A stretch of 64,000 bases of DNA from Thalassotalea mangrovi (GTDB lineage Bacteria; Pseudomonadota; Gammaproteobacteria; Enterobacterales; Alteromonadaceae). The translations under genes were made by a program, and so were the position numbers. A model generated the notes under the pieces. The model was not told the DNA's origin. It did not search any database and saw nothing but the letters and a program-made list of their open reading frames with translations. The DNA lies in assembly GCF_005116735.1 (NCBI RefSeq), contig NZ_SWDB01000003.1, positions 1 to 64,000 of the forward strand, read 5' to 3'. Of the stretch, positions 1 through 8,976 are shown piece by piece (positions within the stretch are counted from its first letter, which is position 1; each line of letters starts with the position of its first letter).

Positions 1-163
1 CGCAGGATAAACGCCTTTAAAACTCACCCGTAGGGAGTTTGTCAGAGGCCCATTTACTGCCCTATATTTCATATATATAGAATGACTATATCAATGAAAT
101 CTATGTTGTAAATGAACCTCGGCCCTAACTCTGAGTTGTGCAAAAACTTAATGGAGTTGGTAT
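1..163 (-). mobile_element. MITE-like repeat, diverged copy cut by the window edge
   Basis: This stretch is the reverse complement, at very roughly 85-90% identity by eye, of the first part of the 265-bp element at 29947-30211. Shared landmarks are the CTCTGAGTTGTGCA block near 130-143, the CCTATATTTCA block near 62-72 and the CGCAGGATAA start. The outer terminus at about 153-163 (GGAGTTGGTAT) is degenerate compared with the GTGATTGGTAT terminus of the other copies. The rest lies outside the window. It encodes nothing convincing; a reading frame that opens inside it at 112 is an artefact of the insertion. Confidence 0.8.
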
Positions 164-189
164 TACCTTTTATTAGCAAGGAAACGATT

Positions 190-540
190 ATGCATGACAG
201 TATTATTGTAGGAATTATGTTTACTTCAGTAGTTGCCGTGGCTTTCTCATTTTTGTATTTTGGCCATCGCAATAAAATGGCGCTTCAGGAAACTATCCGC
301 CTGGCGATGGACAAAGGGCAGAATTTGTCGCCAGAGAGCATTGAACAGATACTGCAGAGTCAGGCAGCGCCGCAAAAAGATTTTAAACGCGGTATTTTAT
401 TGGTCTGCCTGGCATTAGCGACGGCAGCGTATGGCTTGCTTGATGGCTATGATAGCACCATTATCGGTTTGAGTATGTTCCCATTAGCGCTCGGTGCGGG
501 TTATCTGCTGGTTTGGAAGTTTGACCAGCAACAGCCATAA
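190..540 (+). CDS. DUF6249-type small membrane protein
   Basis: A 116-residue protein with an N-terminal membrane helix (about residues 4-24), a short cytoplasmic-looking segment rich in Gln and Glu, and two hydrophobic segments near the C-terminus (about 68-85 and 90-108). The pattern resembles DUF6249 proteins, which commonly sit beside ECF sigma factors; the family name is from memory. ATG 190 was chosen because AAGGAA precedes it, whereas the upstream in-frame ATG at 112 lies inside the repeat at 1-163. The gene runs in the same direction as the sigma factor that starts 70 bp later and may belong to the same regulatory unit. Function unknown. Confidence 0.7.
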   Translation: MHDSIIVGIMFTSVVAVAFSFLYFGHRNKMALQETIRLAMDKGQNLSPESIEQILQSQAAPQKDFKRGILLVCLALATAAYGLLDGYDSTIIGLSMFPLALGAGYLLVWKFDQQQP

Positions 541-610
541 TTGGGTTCAGGGTGGTAGATGATATTGCCCTCAACATTACCGTTTTGGCTATAGGTTTTA
601 GGAATAGATC

Positions 611-1168
611 GTGTCGATATTAAAGGACTGGTTAAATCGTTTTCAACAACAACGGGATAGCCAATCATTTGCACAGGTTGTCGCTCAATGTCAGACACCA
701 TTGCAAGGGTATTGTCGACGTTTAACCGCGGGCGATATGGCTATGGCTGATGATATCGCTCAGGAAACCCTGATCAGTGTTTATCAACAGGTCGGGCAAC
801 TGCAAAATCTTGATGCATTTAAATCCTGGCTTTACCGGATAGCCTATCGGCATTTTTTACACATCCAGGCAAAGCAAAATCGCTGGAAGTCGATGACCGA
901 GCAAGAGCTTGAATTTGCGTTACAGCAGGAAACTGGTTGTGGCAGCGAACAACAAGCCTGTGAGGATGAACGTCTGGTGTTGCAATATATGGCACTCCTG
1001 ACTCATGAGGAGCGGGCGGTGATCACCTTAAATCATACCCTTGAGTATTCTCATCAACAAATAGCCTCGTTGTTAGATATGCCGCTGGGCACGGTAAAGT
1101 CCCATGCGAAGCGAGGTAAAGATAAACTCATCGCCTTTTCCCACAGACAACAGCGAGGAGCCGCGTAA
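611..1168 (+). CDS. ECF-type RNA polymerase sigma factor
   Basis: A 185-residue sigma-70 family protein. Region 2 spans about residues 28-92 (core binding and -10 recognition; it includes ADDIAQETLISVYQQ and the aromatic FKSWLYRIAYRHF segment). Region 4 spans about 128-180 with a helix-turn-helix (HQQIASLLDMPLGTVKSHAKRG). Length and the lack of regions 1 and 3 fit the ECF group. The start is GTG 611, preceded by AGGA. Its stop codon overlaps the ATG of the next gene by one base, so the two are probably translationally coupled and the partner may be its membrane regulator. The inducing signal cannot be read from the sequence. Confidence 0.9.
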   Translation: MSILKDWLNRFQQQRDSQSFAQVVAQCQTPLQGYCRRLTAGDMAMADDIAQETLISVYQQVGQLQNLDAFKSWLYRIAYRHFLHIQAKQNRWKSMTEQELEFALQQETGCGSEQQACEDERLVLQYMALLTHEERAVITLNHTLEYSHQQIASLLDMPLGTVKSHAKRGKDKLIAFSHRQQRGAA

Positions 1169-1485
1169 TGAAACCGTCCGAAGATTTTATTTTATCGCAA
1201 TTACAACGAGGTTTTGTTGCCGACTCACCGGAACAGCAGAAACGTTTTATACAACAAACCGTACTTCGCATGCAGCGTAAATCCCGGCAACGAATGTGGG
1301 TGTTGGGCATATGCTCTGTGGTGGCGATTTTGTCATTATTGTTGTTCTTTCCCCTTGAACCATTAGTGCAAGTGCTCAGCTCGCAGACGCTGGTAGCGGG
1401 AATATCCAGGTCGACACTATTATTAGCCACCTTGCCGGTTGTCGTTGTTGGCTATGTGATGATCCTGATTGAAAATACCCGCTAA
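1168..1485 (+). CDS. small two-helix membrane protein coupled to the ECF sigma factor
   Basis: A 105-residue protein with a soluble N-terminal third (about 1-42), a strong membrane helix (about 43-63) and a second one (about 80-100). It begins on the last base of the sigma gene (TAATG arrangement), the classical position of an anti-sigma factor. No zinc-binding HxxxCxxC anti-sigma motif is visible, so anti-sigma activity is inferred from position only. It could equally be a membrane anchor acting with the DUF6249 protein upstream. Confidence 0.65.
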   Translation: MKPSEDFILSQLQRGFVADSPEQQKRFIQQTVLRMQRKSRQRMWVLGICSVVAILSLLLFFPLEPLVQVLSSQTLVAGISRSTLLLATLPVVVVGYVMILIENTR

Positions 1486-1557
1486 TGGTCCCGGTTGTCA
1501 TATTTGATCACAATCGTAAGTAATTGCTCCTTTTTTGCCGATCCGAATGTCAGATTT

Positions 1558-1593
1558 CTCTTGTTTAATGGGCTTATGTTCATTAAACAAGAG
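1558..1593 (+). promoter_or_regulatory. perfect 13-bp inverted repeat just before the 1602 gene
   Basis: CTCTTGTTTAATG (1558-1570) and CATTAAACAAGAG (1581-1593) are exact reverse complements around a 10-nt loop. The right arm ends where the purine-rich ribosome binding region (GAGAAG, 1591-1596) of the gene at 1602 begins. The repeat could therefore be an operator or an RNA hairpin that masks the ribosome binding site. No T-run follows, so a terminator is less likely. Confidence 0.6.
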
Positions 1594-1601
1594 AAGACCA
1601 G

Positions 1602-2294
1602 ATGAAACTTCAACACATATCCAGATTCATCGCACAGTGCTGCTGGTGGGGGATGTATCTATTTGCCGGAACGGGGATCCTGGTGCACTGGGTGGCAGGT
1701 GCCAGTATTGCAACGGATAGTCTTCCTGAACTGGGGAATTCGTCATTACATTTAAACCACAACCAGGACGTTGAAAATCGAATAGCGAAAAAGCTGTCAT
1801 CAACACAGCCCAACACCTTAATCGGCGAAAATATAGCGGCGTATTTTTATACCAACCCGGATATATATGTTGGTGATATTACTGGCATGAACAGCATGGC
1901 AATATCCGAGCCGGTGTTTTCGGATGATACCAAGCGGCTAACCGCCGATGGGGATGAATCTAAAGCCATGTCCTGGCAAGGTGGCGTGTCGCTGAGGTTT
2001 AACTCTGTCGCCTACCAGCAAAACCTACGCTATTTAAATCCGTCTGAGACTGTGCTTTTGCAGGATGACTTGTATGGTCCGGGAAAGTATCAAATTCTCA
2101 CCATCTTGCTGATGAGTGACGCGGCGTTAAACGAATGGCTTGCTGAGCAACAGCAGTCGTCATCGAAGAGCAAGCCAAGATGGTTAATTTTGCATAGCCC
2201 TTATGAGCAGGAAGCCAGCGAAATCCGCTATGTGATCATGGCGCACAAGTTATCTGATTCCGTTAATCTCGAGCAGGTAAGCTACCGGTTTTAA
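1602..2294 (+). CDS. exported or membrane-anchored protein of unknown function
   Basis: A 230-residue protein. An N-terminal hydrophobic segment (about residues 14-36, including CCWWGMYLFAG) looks like an uncleaved anchor or signal peptide. The rest is hydrophilic with no recognised motif. ATG 1602 has GAGAAG upstream, at the foot of the hairpin at 1558-1593. The gene is convergent with the lacI-type gene and their stop codons overlap at 2291-2294 (the palindrome TTAA supplies both TAA stops), so there is no room for a terminator between them. No function is assigned. Confidence 0.6.
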   Translation: MKLQHISRFIAQCCWWGMYLFAGTGILVHWVAGASIATDSLPELGNSSLHLNHNQDVENRIAKKLSSTQPNTLIGENIAAYFYTNPDIYVGDITGMNSMAISEPVFSDDTKRLTADGDESKAMSWQGGVSLRFNSVAYQQNLRYLNPSETVLLQDDLYGPGKYQILTILLMSDAALNEWLAEQQQSSSKSKPRWLILHSPYEQEASEIRYVIMAHKLSDSVNLEQVSYRF

Positions 2295-3307
2295 GTATAG
2301 GGGTGAAGGGACGGTGCGGTGAGTGAATCGCGCTCAATCAATACTGGCTGGCTATCATATTTCAGGTTTTTTGATTTAAGCCCGTAGGTGGAGTTCAGTA
2401 CGCGGTTAGCAGAGACGGCACCAATTTCTTTTATCGGGTTCTTAATTGTCGTCAGGCGCGGATAAATAAATCGAGAAAAATACGCATCATCAAATCCGAT
2501 AATGGAAAGTTGTTGCGGCATGGAAAAGCCAAAACTTCTTGCGGTTACGATAGCACCCGCGGCCATTTCATCATTGCCACATATCAACCCGGTAAACGGT
2601 ACTTTAGATTTTAGAATTTTTGCTAAACCCTGTTCTCCACTTTGCTCACTATAGTCGCCCAGATAGAACAATTCATCGGAAAAGGTTAAGCCGTTATCGT
2701 CAAGGGCCTGACGATGACCTCGCAATCGCTCCATCGCATCCAGTTTCCAGTCAGGACCTGAAATATAGGCTATGCTGGTGTGCCCGGCTTCAATCATTTT
2801 CTGACAAGCCAGGTAACCACCCTGGTAATTATCAATAGACAGACACTGATCCTCAAGGCCATCTACCTGGCGATTGATTAGCGTAAACCGCACGCCTCGA
2901 CTGTACAGGTCTCGCAAATATTGGTCACTGACCGCTTCCACAAATAAGATCAGTGCATCGCAATTTCGTTGCAACAGGAACTCGATGGAATCTTCTTCAA
3001 TAGCGGCATCGGCATGACCGGCTGCGATCATGACATGTTTTTTGGCATTTCGCAGGGTGAGTTCGATTTCATTCAGGAGCATACCGTAATACGACCCCTG
3101 TAATTCGGAGATAACCACGCCAATGGAATTAGAACGTTTGGACGCCAGTGACTGAGCAATCGAATTTGGCCGGTAGCCTAATTCTTCCATGGCATTGAGT
3201 ACCTTTTCACGGGTTTTCGGGCTGACGCGAGAGCTTTTGTTCATTACCCGGGATACGGTAGCCGAAGATACGCCGGCCAACTTTGATACTTCGTAGATGG
3301 TACTCAT
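2291..3307 (-). CDS. LacI-family transcriptional regulator of the beta-glucan locus
   Basis: A 338-residue LacI/GalR repressor. The N-terminal helix-turn-helix and hinge occupy residues 1-58 (IYEVSKLAGVSSATVSRVMN; hinge around SIAQSLASKRSN). The remainder is the periplasmic-binding-protein-like sugar-sensing domain (about 60-330). It lies downstream of the GH1 gene on the same strand, 109 bp away. LacI-type half-sites with a central CG occur before the sugar importer (4886-4899) and the TonB receptor (19058-19071), which makes this protein their likely repressor. The inducer is probably glucose or a glucan oligosaccharide; that is inferred from the neighbours. Usual length for the family. Confidence 0.9.
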   Translation of the reverse strand: MSTIYEVSKLAGVSSATVSRVMNKSSRVSPKTREKVLNAMEELGYRPNSIAQSLASKRSNSIGVVISELQGSYYGMLLNEIELTLRNAKKHVMIAAGHADAAIEEDSIEFLLQRNCDALILFVEAVSDQYLRDLYSRGVRFTLINRQVDGLEDQCLSIDNYQGGYLACQKMIEAGHTSIAYISGPDWKLDAMERLRGHRQALDDNGLTFSDELFYLGDYSEQSGEQGLAKILKSKVPFTGLICGNDEMAAGAIVTARSFGFSMPQQLSIIGFDDAYFSRFIYPRLTTIKNPIKEIGAVSANRVLNSTYGLKSKNLKYDSQPVLIERDSLTAPSLHPYT

Positions 3308-3416
3308 GGATTTGCTCAGGGGTTAAAAATATTTAGCTAACTTATCATAAAAAACGGTTAACCTTCAGCAACTTTAATGGCCAGGTATCGACAGTCTGGA
3401 GCATGGATTCTTGTCG

Positions 3417-4748
3417 CTAGACTCGGCTTTTAATCAATGCCGAATACGCAACGCCGCTATCTTTGAGGTAACGAGTTTGCGTTTCGTAGTCTACATAAAC
3501 CAGTCCGAAGCGCTTGGTATATCCAAGAGCCCATTCAAAATTGTCCATCAGGCTCCAGGCGAAATAACCCTGGACATTCACGCCACTTTCGATGGCGCAA
3601 TGGACGGCATTGAGATGATCCTGATAGTAATGAATCCGATCCAGATCATGAACCTGTGCATGACTCAATTCGTCGCGCACAGCAGCACCGTTTTCGGTAA
3701 TATAAATTGGGGGTAACTGATAGCGGTTATGCAACTCCTGTAATAAAGCGGTAAATGCTTCAGGGTATATCTCCCAGCCCATATCGGTTACCGGCGCATT
3801 AGTGGGTTCAAGTTCTTCAAAAATGTCTGTGGGGTGAGCCTTATAAACCGCGCGGGTATAAAAGTTGACACCAAGAAAGTCGATTGGGGTATTAATAATA
3901 GCCATGTCACCCGGAGCAATATCCGGTTTAATATCAGCCGCAAAGTCGTCAATAATGTCCGGGTATTTGCCCTCGAAGATCGGACGGCTATACCACCAGT
4001 TGAAATAATCGTTTGCATACGCGGTTGCCTTGATATCATCGCTGTTGTCAGTTGCCGGAAAACCAGGCGTAAAATTAAGTACGATACCATTCATGCTAGC
4101 GGGGCAGTTCGAATGCAACACCTGCATCGCCAGCCCGTGCGCGAGTAACAAGTGGTGTGCCGCCTGGCGACCATCGGCCTGACTGGATTTTCCTGGCGCG
4201 TGAACACCAACTTCATAACCCAGGTAAGAGCTACAGAAGGGCTCGTTCAGAGTGGCCCAGGAGTCCACCAAGTCACCAAGTTCGCGACTCGCGATATCCG
4301 CGTAATTCCTGAACTCATAGGCAGTTTGACGATTCAGCCATCCGCCATTGTCCTCAAGGTGCTGAGGTAAATCCCAATGATATAGGGTAACAAAGGTTTT
4401 GATGTTTTTATCTTTCAGTGCCGACAGTAACTGTCGGTAAAAGTCGATGCCTTCACGATTCGCAGTTCCGTCTTCATTGAGCACGCGTCCCCAGGCCAGG
4501 GATAAGCGATAGGCATCAACACCAATATCTGCAATTAGGTTTATATCGTTTGCCCAGCGGTGATAATGGTCACAGGCAACGCTTCCATCGGAACCATCGG
4601 CAATGGTGCCAGGTTGTGCACAAAAAGTATCCCAGATACAGGCCTGACGTTTGTCGATGCCCCCCTCGATTTGAAAGGATGCAGTCGCAACGCCATAGGT
4701 AAAGTCTTTGGTAAGCATCCTGGAATTGCTGGGTAGGGATAATTTCAT
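3417..4748 (-). CDS. GH1 beta-glucosidase, cytoplasmic
   Basis: A 443-residue glycoside hydrolase family 1 enzyme that hydrolyses beta-linked glucosides to glucose by a retaining mechanism. The acid/base Glu169 lies in ATLNEPF and the nucleophile Glu352 in YITENGAA. The N-terminal GVATASFQIEGG signature is present. There is no signal peptide, so it should act in the cytoplasm on oligosaccharides brought in by the receptor and importer. AAGAGA precedes the ATG. It is divergent from the MFS importer across a 280-bp regulatory region holding a LacI-type operator. Specificity for laminari-oligosaccharides is inferred from the GH16 and GH3 neighbours. Confidence 0.93.
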   Translation of the reverse strand: MKLSLPSNSRMLTKDFTYGVATASFQIEGGIDKRQACIWDTFCAQPGTIADGSDGSVACDHYHRWANDINLIADIGVDAYRLSLAWGRVLNEDGTANREGIDFYRQLLSALKDKNIKTFVTLYHWDLPQHLEDNGGWLNRQTAYEFRNYADIASRELGDLVDSWATLNEPFCSSYLGYEVGVHAPGKSSQADGRQAAHHLLLAHGLAMQVLHSNCPASMNGIVLNFTPGFPATDNSDDIKATAYANDYFNWWYSRPIFEGKYPDIIDDFAADIKPDIAPGDMAIINTPIDFLGVNFYTRAVYKAHPTDIFEELEPTNAPVTDMGWEIYPEAFTALLQELHNRYQLPPIYITENGAAVRDELSHAQVHDLDRIHYYQDHLNAVHCAIESGVNVQGYFAWSLMDNFEWALGYTKRFGLVYVDYETQTRYLKDSGVAYSALIKSRV

Positions 4749-4855
4749 AGTGTCTCTTAATACAGTAAAGGCTCAGGGTTTGACGATAGTAAGTGATAAC
4801 TGCGGTCGTAATTTAACCAGTTAAGGGTAATTTTTGCCTGAGCATGATAAAAGCA

Positions 4856-4899
4856 TTGCTCGCAATTTCCAATTTATGCTATAAATGAAACCGCTTACA
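4856..4899 (+). promoter_or_regulatory. sigma-70 promoter with a LacI-type operator directly downstream
   Basis: TTGCTC (4856-4861) and TATAAA (4880-4885) are separated by 18 bp and make a reasonable -35/-10 pair for the importer gene at 5029. The operator-like TGAAACCGCTTACA (4886-4899) follows the -10 box immediately and would cover the transcription start, the expected place for repression. It differs by one base from TGTAACCGCTTACA before the TonB receptor at 19058. LacI-family proteins typically bind such TGTAA-N-CG-N-TTACA palindromes. Confidence 0.7.
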
Positions 4900-5028
4900 T
4901 TTTCACAAAGGTTAGGGCTTTCGTTTCCAAAGGTCAATACTCTTTGCGACAAATATCAATAAAAAATAACCTGTTAGCGGGCCACCAAATCATAGCCTTA
5001 CAGGAAAAATAACATCTGGGGAATCAAC

Positions 5029-6282
5029 ATGACTTCATCGAGTACGGTCAATCCACCGGTGCAAGCCGCGCAAACGAGCGGTAACTATACATTTGCACTT
5101 ACGTCGTTAACAACACTGTTTTTTATGTGGGGGTTTATTACCTGTCTGAATGACATACTGATCCCTCATTTAAAAGCGGTCTTTGACCTGACTTACACCC
5201 AGGCGATGTTAATCCAGTTTTGCTTTTTCGGCGCCTACTTTATTTGTTCAATTCCAAGTGGTTCATTGGTTAAAAAAATCGGTTACCAAAAGGGGATTGT
5301 GGCGGGGTTAATCGTCGCCGCGATTGGTTGTCTGGGGTTTTATCCTGCCGCTGCGATGCACAGTTACCCGGTATTCTTACTGGCATTATTTATCCTGGCA
5401 TCAGGCATCACCTTATTACAGGTTTCAGCAAACCCCTACGTAACCTTGTTAGGTAAATCGGAAACCGCATCATCTCGTTTAACCCTGACCCAGGCCTTTA
5501 ATTCTTTTGGTACCACCATTGCGCCATATTTTGGTGCCTACCTTATCCTGGACAACGTCGCCTCTTCAATGGCAACCGCGGCTGAAAAAGCGGCTTCGGT
5601 ACAAATGCCGTATGTGATGCTGGCAACGTCTCTGTTAGTACTGGCGGCGATCTTTGCCTGGTTAAAGCTACCAAAAATTGAAAAACATAATGAAACATCA
5701 GAAGCTATTTCAGGTAGTGCTTTACAATATTCTCACTTAGTTTTTGGGGCACTCGGAATTTTCGTTTATGTGGGAGCGGAAGTTGCTATTGGAAGCTTTA
5801 TGGTTAACTTCTTCGGCGAAGCAAATATTGCCGGACTCGAAGAAGCGGAAGCGGCGAAATACCTGGGTTACTACTGGGGTGGCGCCATGGTGGGTCGTTT
5901 CATTGGCGCAGCTGTGATGCAAAAAATCGCCGCTGGTAAGGTTCTGGCTTTTAATGCGCTGATGGCTTGCTTGTTAATTCTGGTAACGGTTATGAGTTCC
6001 GGTGAACTGGCAATGTGGGCGATCCTTTTGGTAGGGCTGTTTAATTCAATTATGTTCCCGACTATCTTCTCCCTGGCATTAAACGGCCTGGGCCCTCATA
6101 CCGCACAAGGTTCAGGCATTTTATGCCTGGCAATTGTTGGTGGTGCTATCGTGCCTCTGTTGCAGGGCATGCTTGCCGACAGCATTGGCATTCAATTGTC
6201 ATTCGTTTTACCGATTATTTGCTATGCCTATATTTGTTACTACGGCCTGAAGGGTTCAAAGCCTGCTCAGGCAAACGTTTAA
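5029..6282 (+). CDS. MFS sugar transporter (FucP/GluP-like)
   Basis: A 417-residue inner-membrane protein with about twelve hydrophobic helices. It resembles the glucose/galactose:H+ symporter group of the major facilitator superfamily: [20 protein letters not shown] near residues 28-47 is the family's first-helix signature, and [11 protein letters not shown] near 142-152 is also characteristic. It is the first gene of a plus-strand unit with GH3 (13 bp gap to its ATG) and GH16, and has a promoter-operator at 4856-4899. It probably imports the glucose or short oligosaccharides released in the periplasm; the exact substrate is inferred. Confidence 0.9.
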   Translation: MTSSSTVNPPVQAAQTSGNYTFALTSLTTLFFMWGFITCLNDILIPHLKAVFDLTYTQAMLIQFCFFGAYFICSIPSGSLVKKIGYQKGIVAGLIVAAIGCLGFYPAAAMHSYPVFLLALFILASGITLLQVSANPYVTLLGKSETASSRLTLTQAFNSFGTTIAPYFGAYLILDNVASSMATAAEKAASVQMPYVMLATSLLVLAAIFAWLKLPKIEKHNETSEAISGSALQYSHLVFGALGIFVYVGAEVAIGSFMVNFFGEANIAGLEEAEAAKYLGYYWGGAMVGRFIGAAVMQKIAAGKVLAFNALMACLLILVTVMSSGELAMWAILLVGLFNSIMFPTIFSLALNGLGPHTAQGSGILCLAIVGGAIVPLLQGMLADSIGIQLSFVLPIICYAYICYYGLKGSKPAQANV

Positions 6283-6294
6283 TTGAGAAATATT

Positions 6295-8883
6295 ATGACT
6301 ACATTGAAAAAACATGAGAATAAATCTCGGCTAGCGTCTTTGTTAGTACTTGGCGCCACGTCTACCTTAATGGTCGGTTGTAATCAGGCTGATAACCAAG
6401 CCGTTGCGGAGCAGGAAGTTCCGCAATCAAAACCTGTCGCAATGGAACACAACATCGACATTTGGCCGGAACTGAATTTGCCAGTGAAAAAGGATCCTGA
6501 GATAGAACGAAAAATCTCTGAGTATCTGGCAAAGATGACCCTGGAGCAGAAAGTCGCGCAAATGATCCAACCAGAAATTCGTGATATTACGGTTGCAGAC
6601 ATGCGCAAATACGGGTTTGGCTCGTACCTTAATGGCGGCGGCTCCTTCCCTAATAACGATAAGCATTCCACTCCCGATGATTGGATTAATCTTGCGGAAG
6701 CCATGTATCAGGCGTCAATGGATGACAGCGAAGATGGTATTGCCATTCCTACCATGTGGGGCACGGATGCGGTACATGGTCATAACAATGTGATCGGCGC
6801 TACGTTATTTCCGCATAACATTGGCCTTGGCGCTGCAAACAATCCAGAGTTGCTCGAGCAGATTGCTGCGATTACTGCTACCGAGGTAATGGTAACCGGG
6901 ATTGACTGGGTATTTGCGCCAACGGTAGCCGTAGTACGTGATGATCGCTGGGGCAGAACGTATGAGGGCTACTCGGAAGATCCGGAAATTGTGCGAGAAT
7001 ATTCCGCGGCCATCGTTCGTGGTCTGCAAGGCGCAGCGGAAAAAGACTTCCTTGGTGACAGTCGGGTTATCTCTACGGTAAAACATTTTGTTGGCGACGG
7101 TGGTACCGAAAACGGTGATGATCAGGGTAACAACCTGGCATCCGAACAGGAACTTTATGACATTCACGCACAAGGGTACGTCGGCGGTTTAAGTGCAGGT
7201 TCTCAAAGTGTAATGGCATCGTTTAACAGCTGGCATGGTGAGAAAAACCACGGTAACAAATATCTGTTAACCGATGTGTTAAAAGACAAAATGGGCTTTG
7301 ATGGCTTTGTCGTTGGTGACTGGAATGGTCACGGTCAGATTCCGGGTTGTACGAATGACAACTGTAGCCAGACCATCAATGCCGGCCTGGATATCTTTAT
7401 GGTGCCAACCGACGCCTGGAAGCCTTTATATGAGAATACCATTGCCCAGGTGAAATCTGGCGAAATCCCCATGTCTCGCATCGATGACGCGGTATCCCGT
7501 ATCCTGCGCGTTAAACTGCGAGCAGGTTTGTTTGAAAAACCAAGCCCGGCGAATCGTCCTGTTTCCGGCAAACTCGAATTAATCGGCGCTGCTGAACATC
7601 GAGCGGTTGCTCGCCAGGCGGTCAGGGAATCTTTGGTTCTGTTGAAAAATAAAGGCAATGTATTACCGCTGAATCCGACGCAAAAAATCTTAATGGCCGG
7701 TGATGGTGCTGACAACATTGGCAAGCAGTCTGGTGGTTGGACCATCACCTGGCAAGGTACCGGTAATACCAATGAAGATTTCCCTGGCGGTACATCGATT
7801 TACGCCGGATTTGAAAAGGCTGTTAAGGCCGCTGGCGGGGACATAGAACTTGCCGCAGATGGTAATTACAAGGTTAAACCGGATGTTGCTGTGGTGGTAT
7901 TTGGTGAAGAACCTTATGCCGAGGGTATTGGTGATATCGACAACCTTGAATATCAACGGGGCAATAAAAAAGATTTGGCCTTGTTAAAGAAACTAAAGGC
8001 AGAAGGGATTCCGGTCGTATCGGTGTTCATTTCCGGTCGTCCGATGTGGGTAAATGCCGAGTTAAATGCTTCTGATGCGTTTGTAGCCGCCTGGTTACCG
8101 GGCAGTGAAGGGCAGGGGATTGCTGATGTGCTACTTACTAATGAGAAAGGCAAAGTACAACATGACTTTGTTGGTAAACTGTCTTTTTCGTGGCCCAAAT
8201 CCGCAAACCAGGCCACAGTGAATCGCAATGATGAAGACTATGCCCCATTGCTGCCTTACGGTTTCGGCCTGCAATATGGCGATGACAATGTGTTGGCCGA
8301 TGATTTAGACGAAACGGTGACTAAGTCAGCCGATGCCGATCAGCCGTTAGTGTTGTTTGAGCATGCCGCGAAAGCGCCTTGGGCATTAACCATGATGTCT
8401 GGAACTGAAGTTTCACTGGTGAACAGCTCTGTTGTTGAGTTGGGCAGTATTAAATTGCAAACCATGGATAAGGACGTTCAGGAAGATGCCCGAACCATCA
8501 CGTTTGCAGGTAACGATAAGGCAATGGTCGCTTTGCGTGGTAACTTTGTTGAAGATTTGCGTCGCTATAGTGAAAATCAGTCAGCGATTACTTTACTGGT
8601 TCGCAAAGATCAGGAATTCAGCGATAAGGTCTATCTGGAAATGCACTGCGATGAGGAAGGTTGTCAAACCCGCGTCGATATTACTGAAAAAATGGCCGGT
8701 TTTACTATCGATGAGTGGCAGGTGCTGAGTGTTGATCTTAAATGTTTCACTGATCAGGGCTTAAATATTGCCCGTACGACTTTGCCATTCGGTATTTCTA
8801 CATCCGGCAGCGGTATCGTATCTTTTGCCGACATTAAACTGGCACCGAATAAAGCATCTACCGCATTAATCAGCTGTCAGTAA
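6295..8883 (+). CDS. GH3 beta-glucosidase / exo-beta-glucanase lipoprotein
   Basis: An 862-residue glycoside hydrolase family 3 protein. A lipoprotein signal peptide ends at LMVGC (Cys near residue 31), so it is probably anchored in the outer membrane. The catalytic (alpha/beta)8 domain carries the nucleophile Asp342 in VVGDWNGHG and the KHFVGDGGT segment. A second alpha/beta sandwich domain follows (about 430-620), then a roughly 200-residue C-terminal domain with a Cys pair (MHCDEEGC), as in marine ExoP-type 1,3/1,4-beta-glucanases. ATG 6295 is preferred over TTG 6283 because GAGAAAT precedes it. It probably cuts laminarin oligosaccharides from the non-reducing end. Confidence 0.92.
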   Translation: MTTLKKHENKSRLASLLVLGATSTLMVGCNQADNQAVAEQEVPQSKPVAMEHNIDIWPELNLPVKKDPEIERKISEYLAKMTLEQKVAQMIQPEIRDITVADMRKYGFGSYLNGGGSFPNNDKHSTPDDWINLAEAMYQASMDDSEDGIAIPTMWGTDAVHGHNNVIGATLFPHNIGLGAANNPELLEQIAAITATEVMVTGIDWVFAPTVAVVRDDRWGRTYEGYSEDPEIVREYSAAIVRGLQGAAEKDFLGDSRVISTVKHFVGDGGTENGDDQGNNLASEQELYDIHAQGYVGGLSAGSQSVMASFNSWHGEKNHGNKYLLTDVLKDKMGFDGFVVGDWNGHGQIPGCTNDNCSQTINAGLDIFMVPTDAWKPLYENTIAQVKSGEIPMSRIDDAVSRILRVKLRAGLFEKPSPANRPVSGKLELIGAAEHRAVARQAVRESLVLLKNKGNVLPLNPTQKILMAGDGADNIGKQSGGWTITWQGTGNTNEDFPGGTSIYAGFEKAVKAAGGDIELAADGNYKVKPDVAVVVFGEEPYAEGIGDIDNLEYQRGNKKDLALLKKLKAEGIPVVSVFISGRPMWVNAELNASDAFVAAWLPGSEGQGIADVLLTNEKGKVQHDFVGKLSFSWPKSANQATVNRNDEDYAPLLPYGFGLQYGDDNVLADDLDETVTKSADADQPLVLFEHAAKAPWALTMMSGTEVSLVNSSVVELGSIKLQTMDKDVQEDARTITFAGNDKAMVALRGNFVEDLRRYSENQSAITLLVRKDQEFSDKVYLEMHCDEEGCQTRVDITEKMAGFTIDEWQVLSVDLKCFTDQGLNIARTTLPFGISTSGSGIVSFADIKLAPNKASTALISCQ

Positions 8884-8900
8884 TCTGACACTATCCAATC

Positions 8901-8942
8901 AACTGGCTATCGAAATCTGTGCATTTTGGTAGTCAGTTTTTT
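8901..8942 (+). terminator. probable Rho-independent terminator after the GH3 gene
   Basis: AACTGGCTA (8901-8909) pairs with TAGTCAGTT (8930-8938) with one mismatched pair, followed by a T-run to about 8941. It would reduce transcription from GH3 into GH16, leaving GH16 to read-through or its own promoter. Confidence 0.55.
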
Positions 8943-8976
8943 ATTTCTCCTATGGAAAAATTTCAGGGATAAAGCA

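Noticed and set aside
3308..3416. Extra operator in the gap before the lacI-type gene (GGTTAACC palindrome)
   Set aside because: It lacks the TGTAA and TTACA halves of the two good sites and is too short to call.
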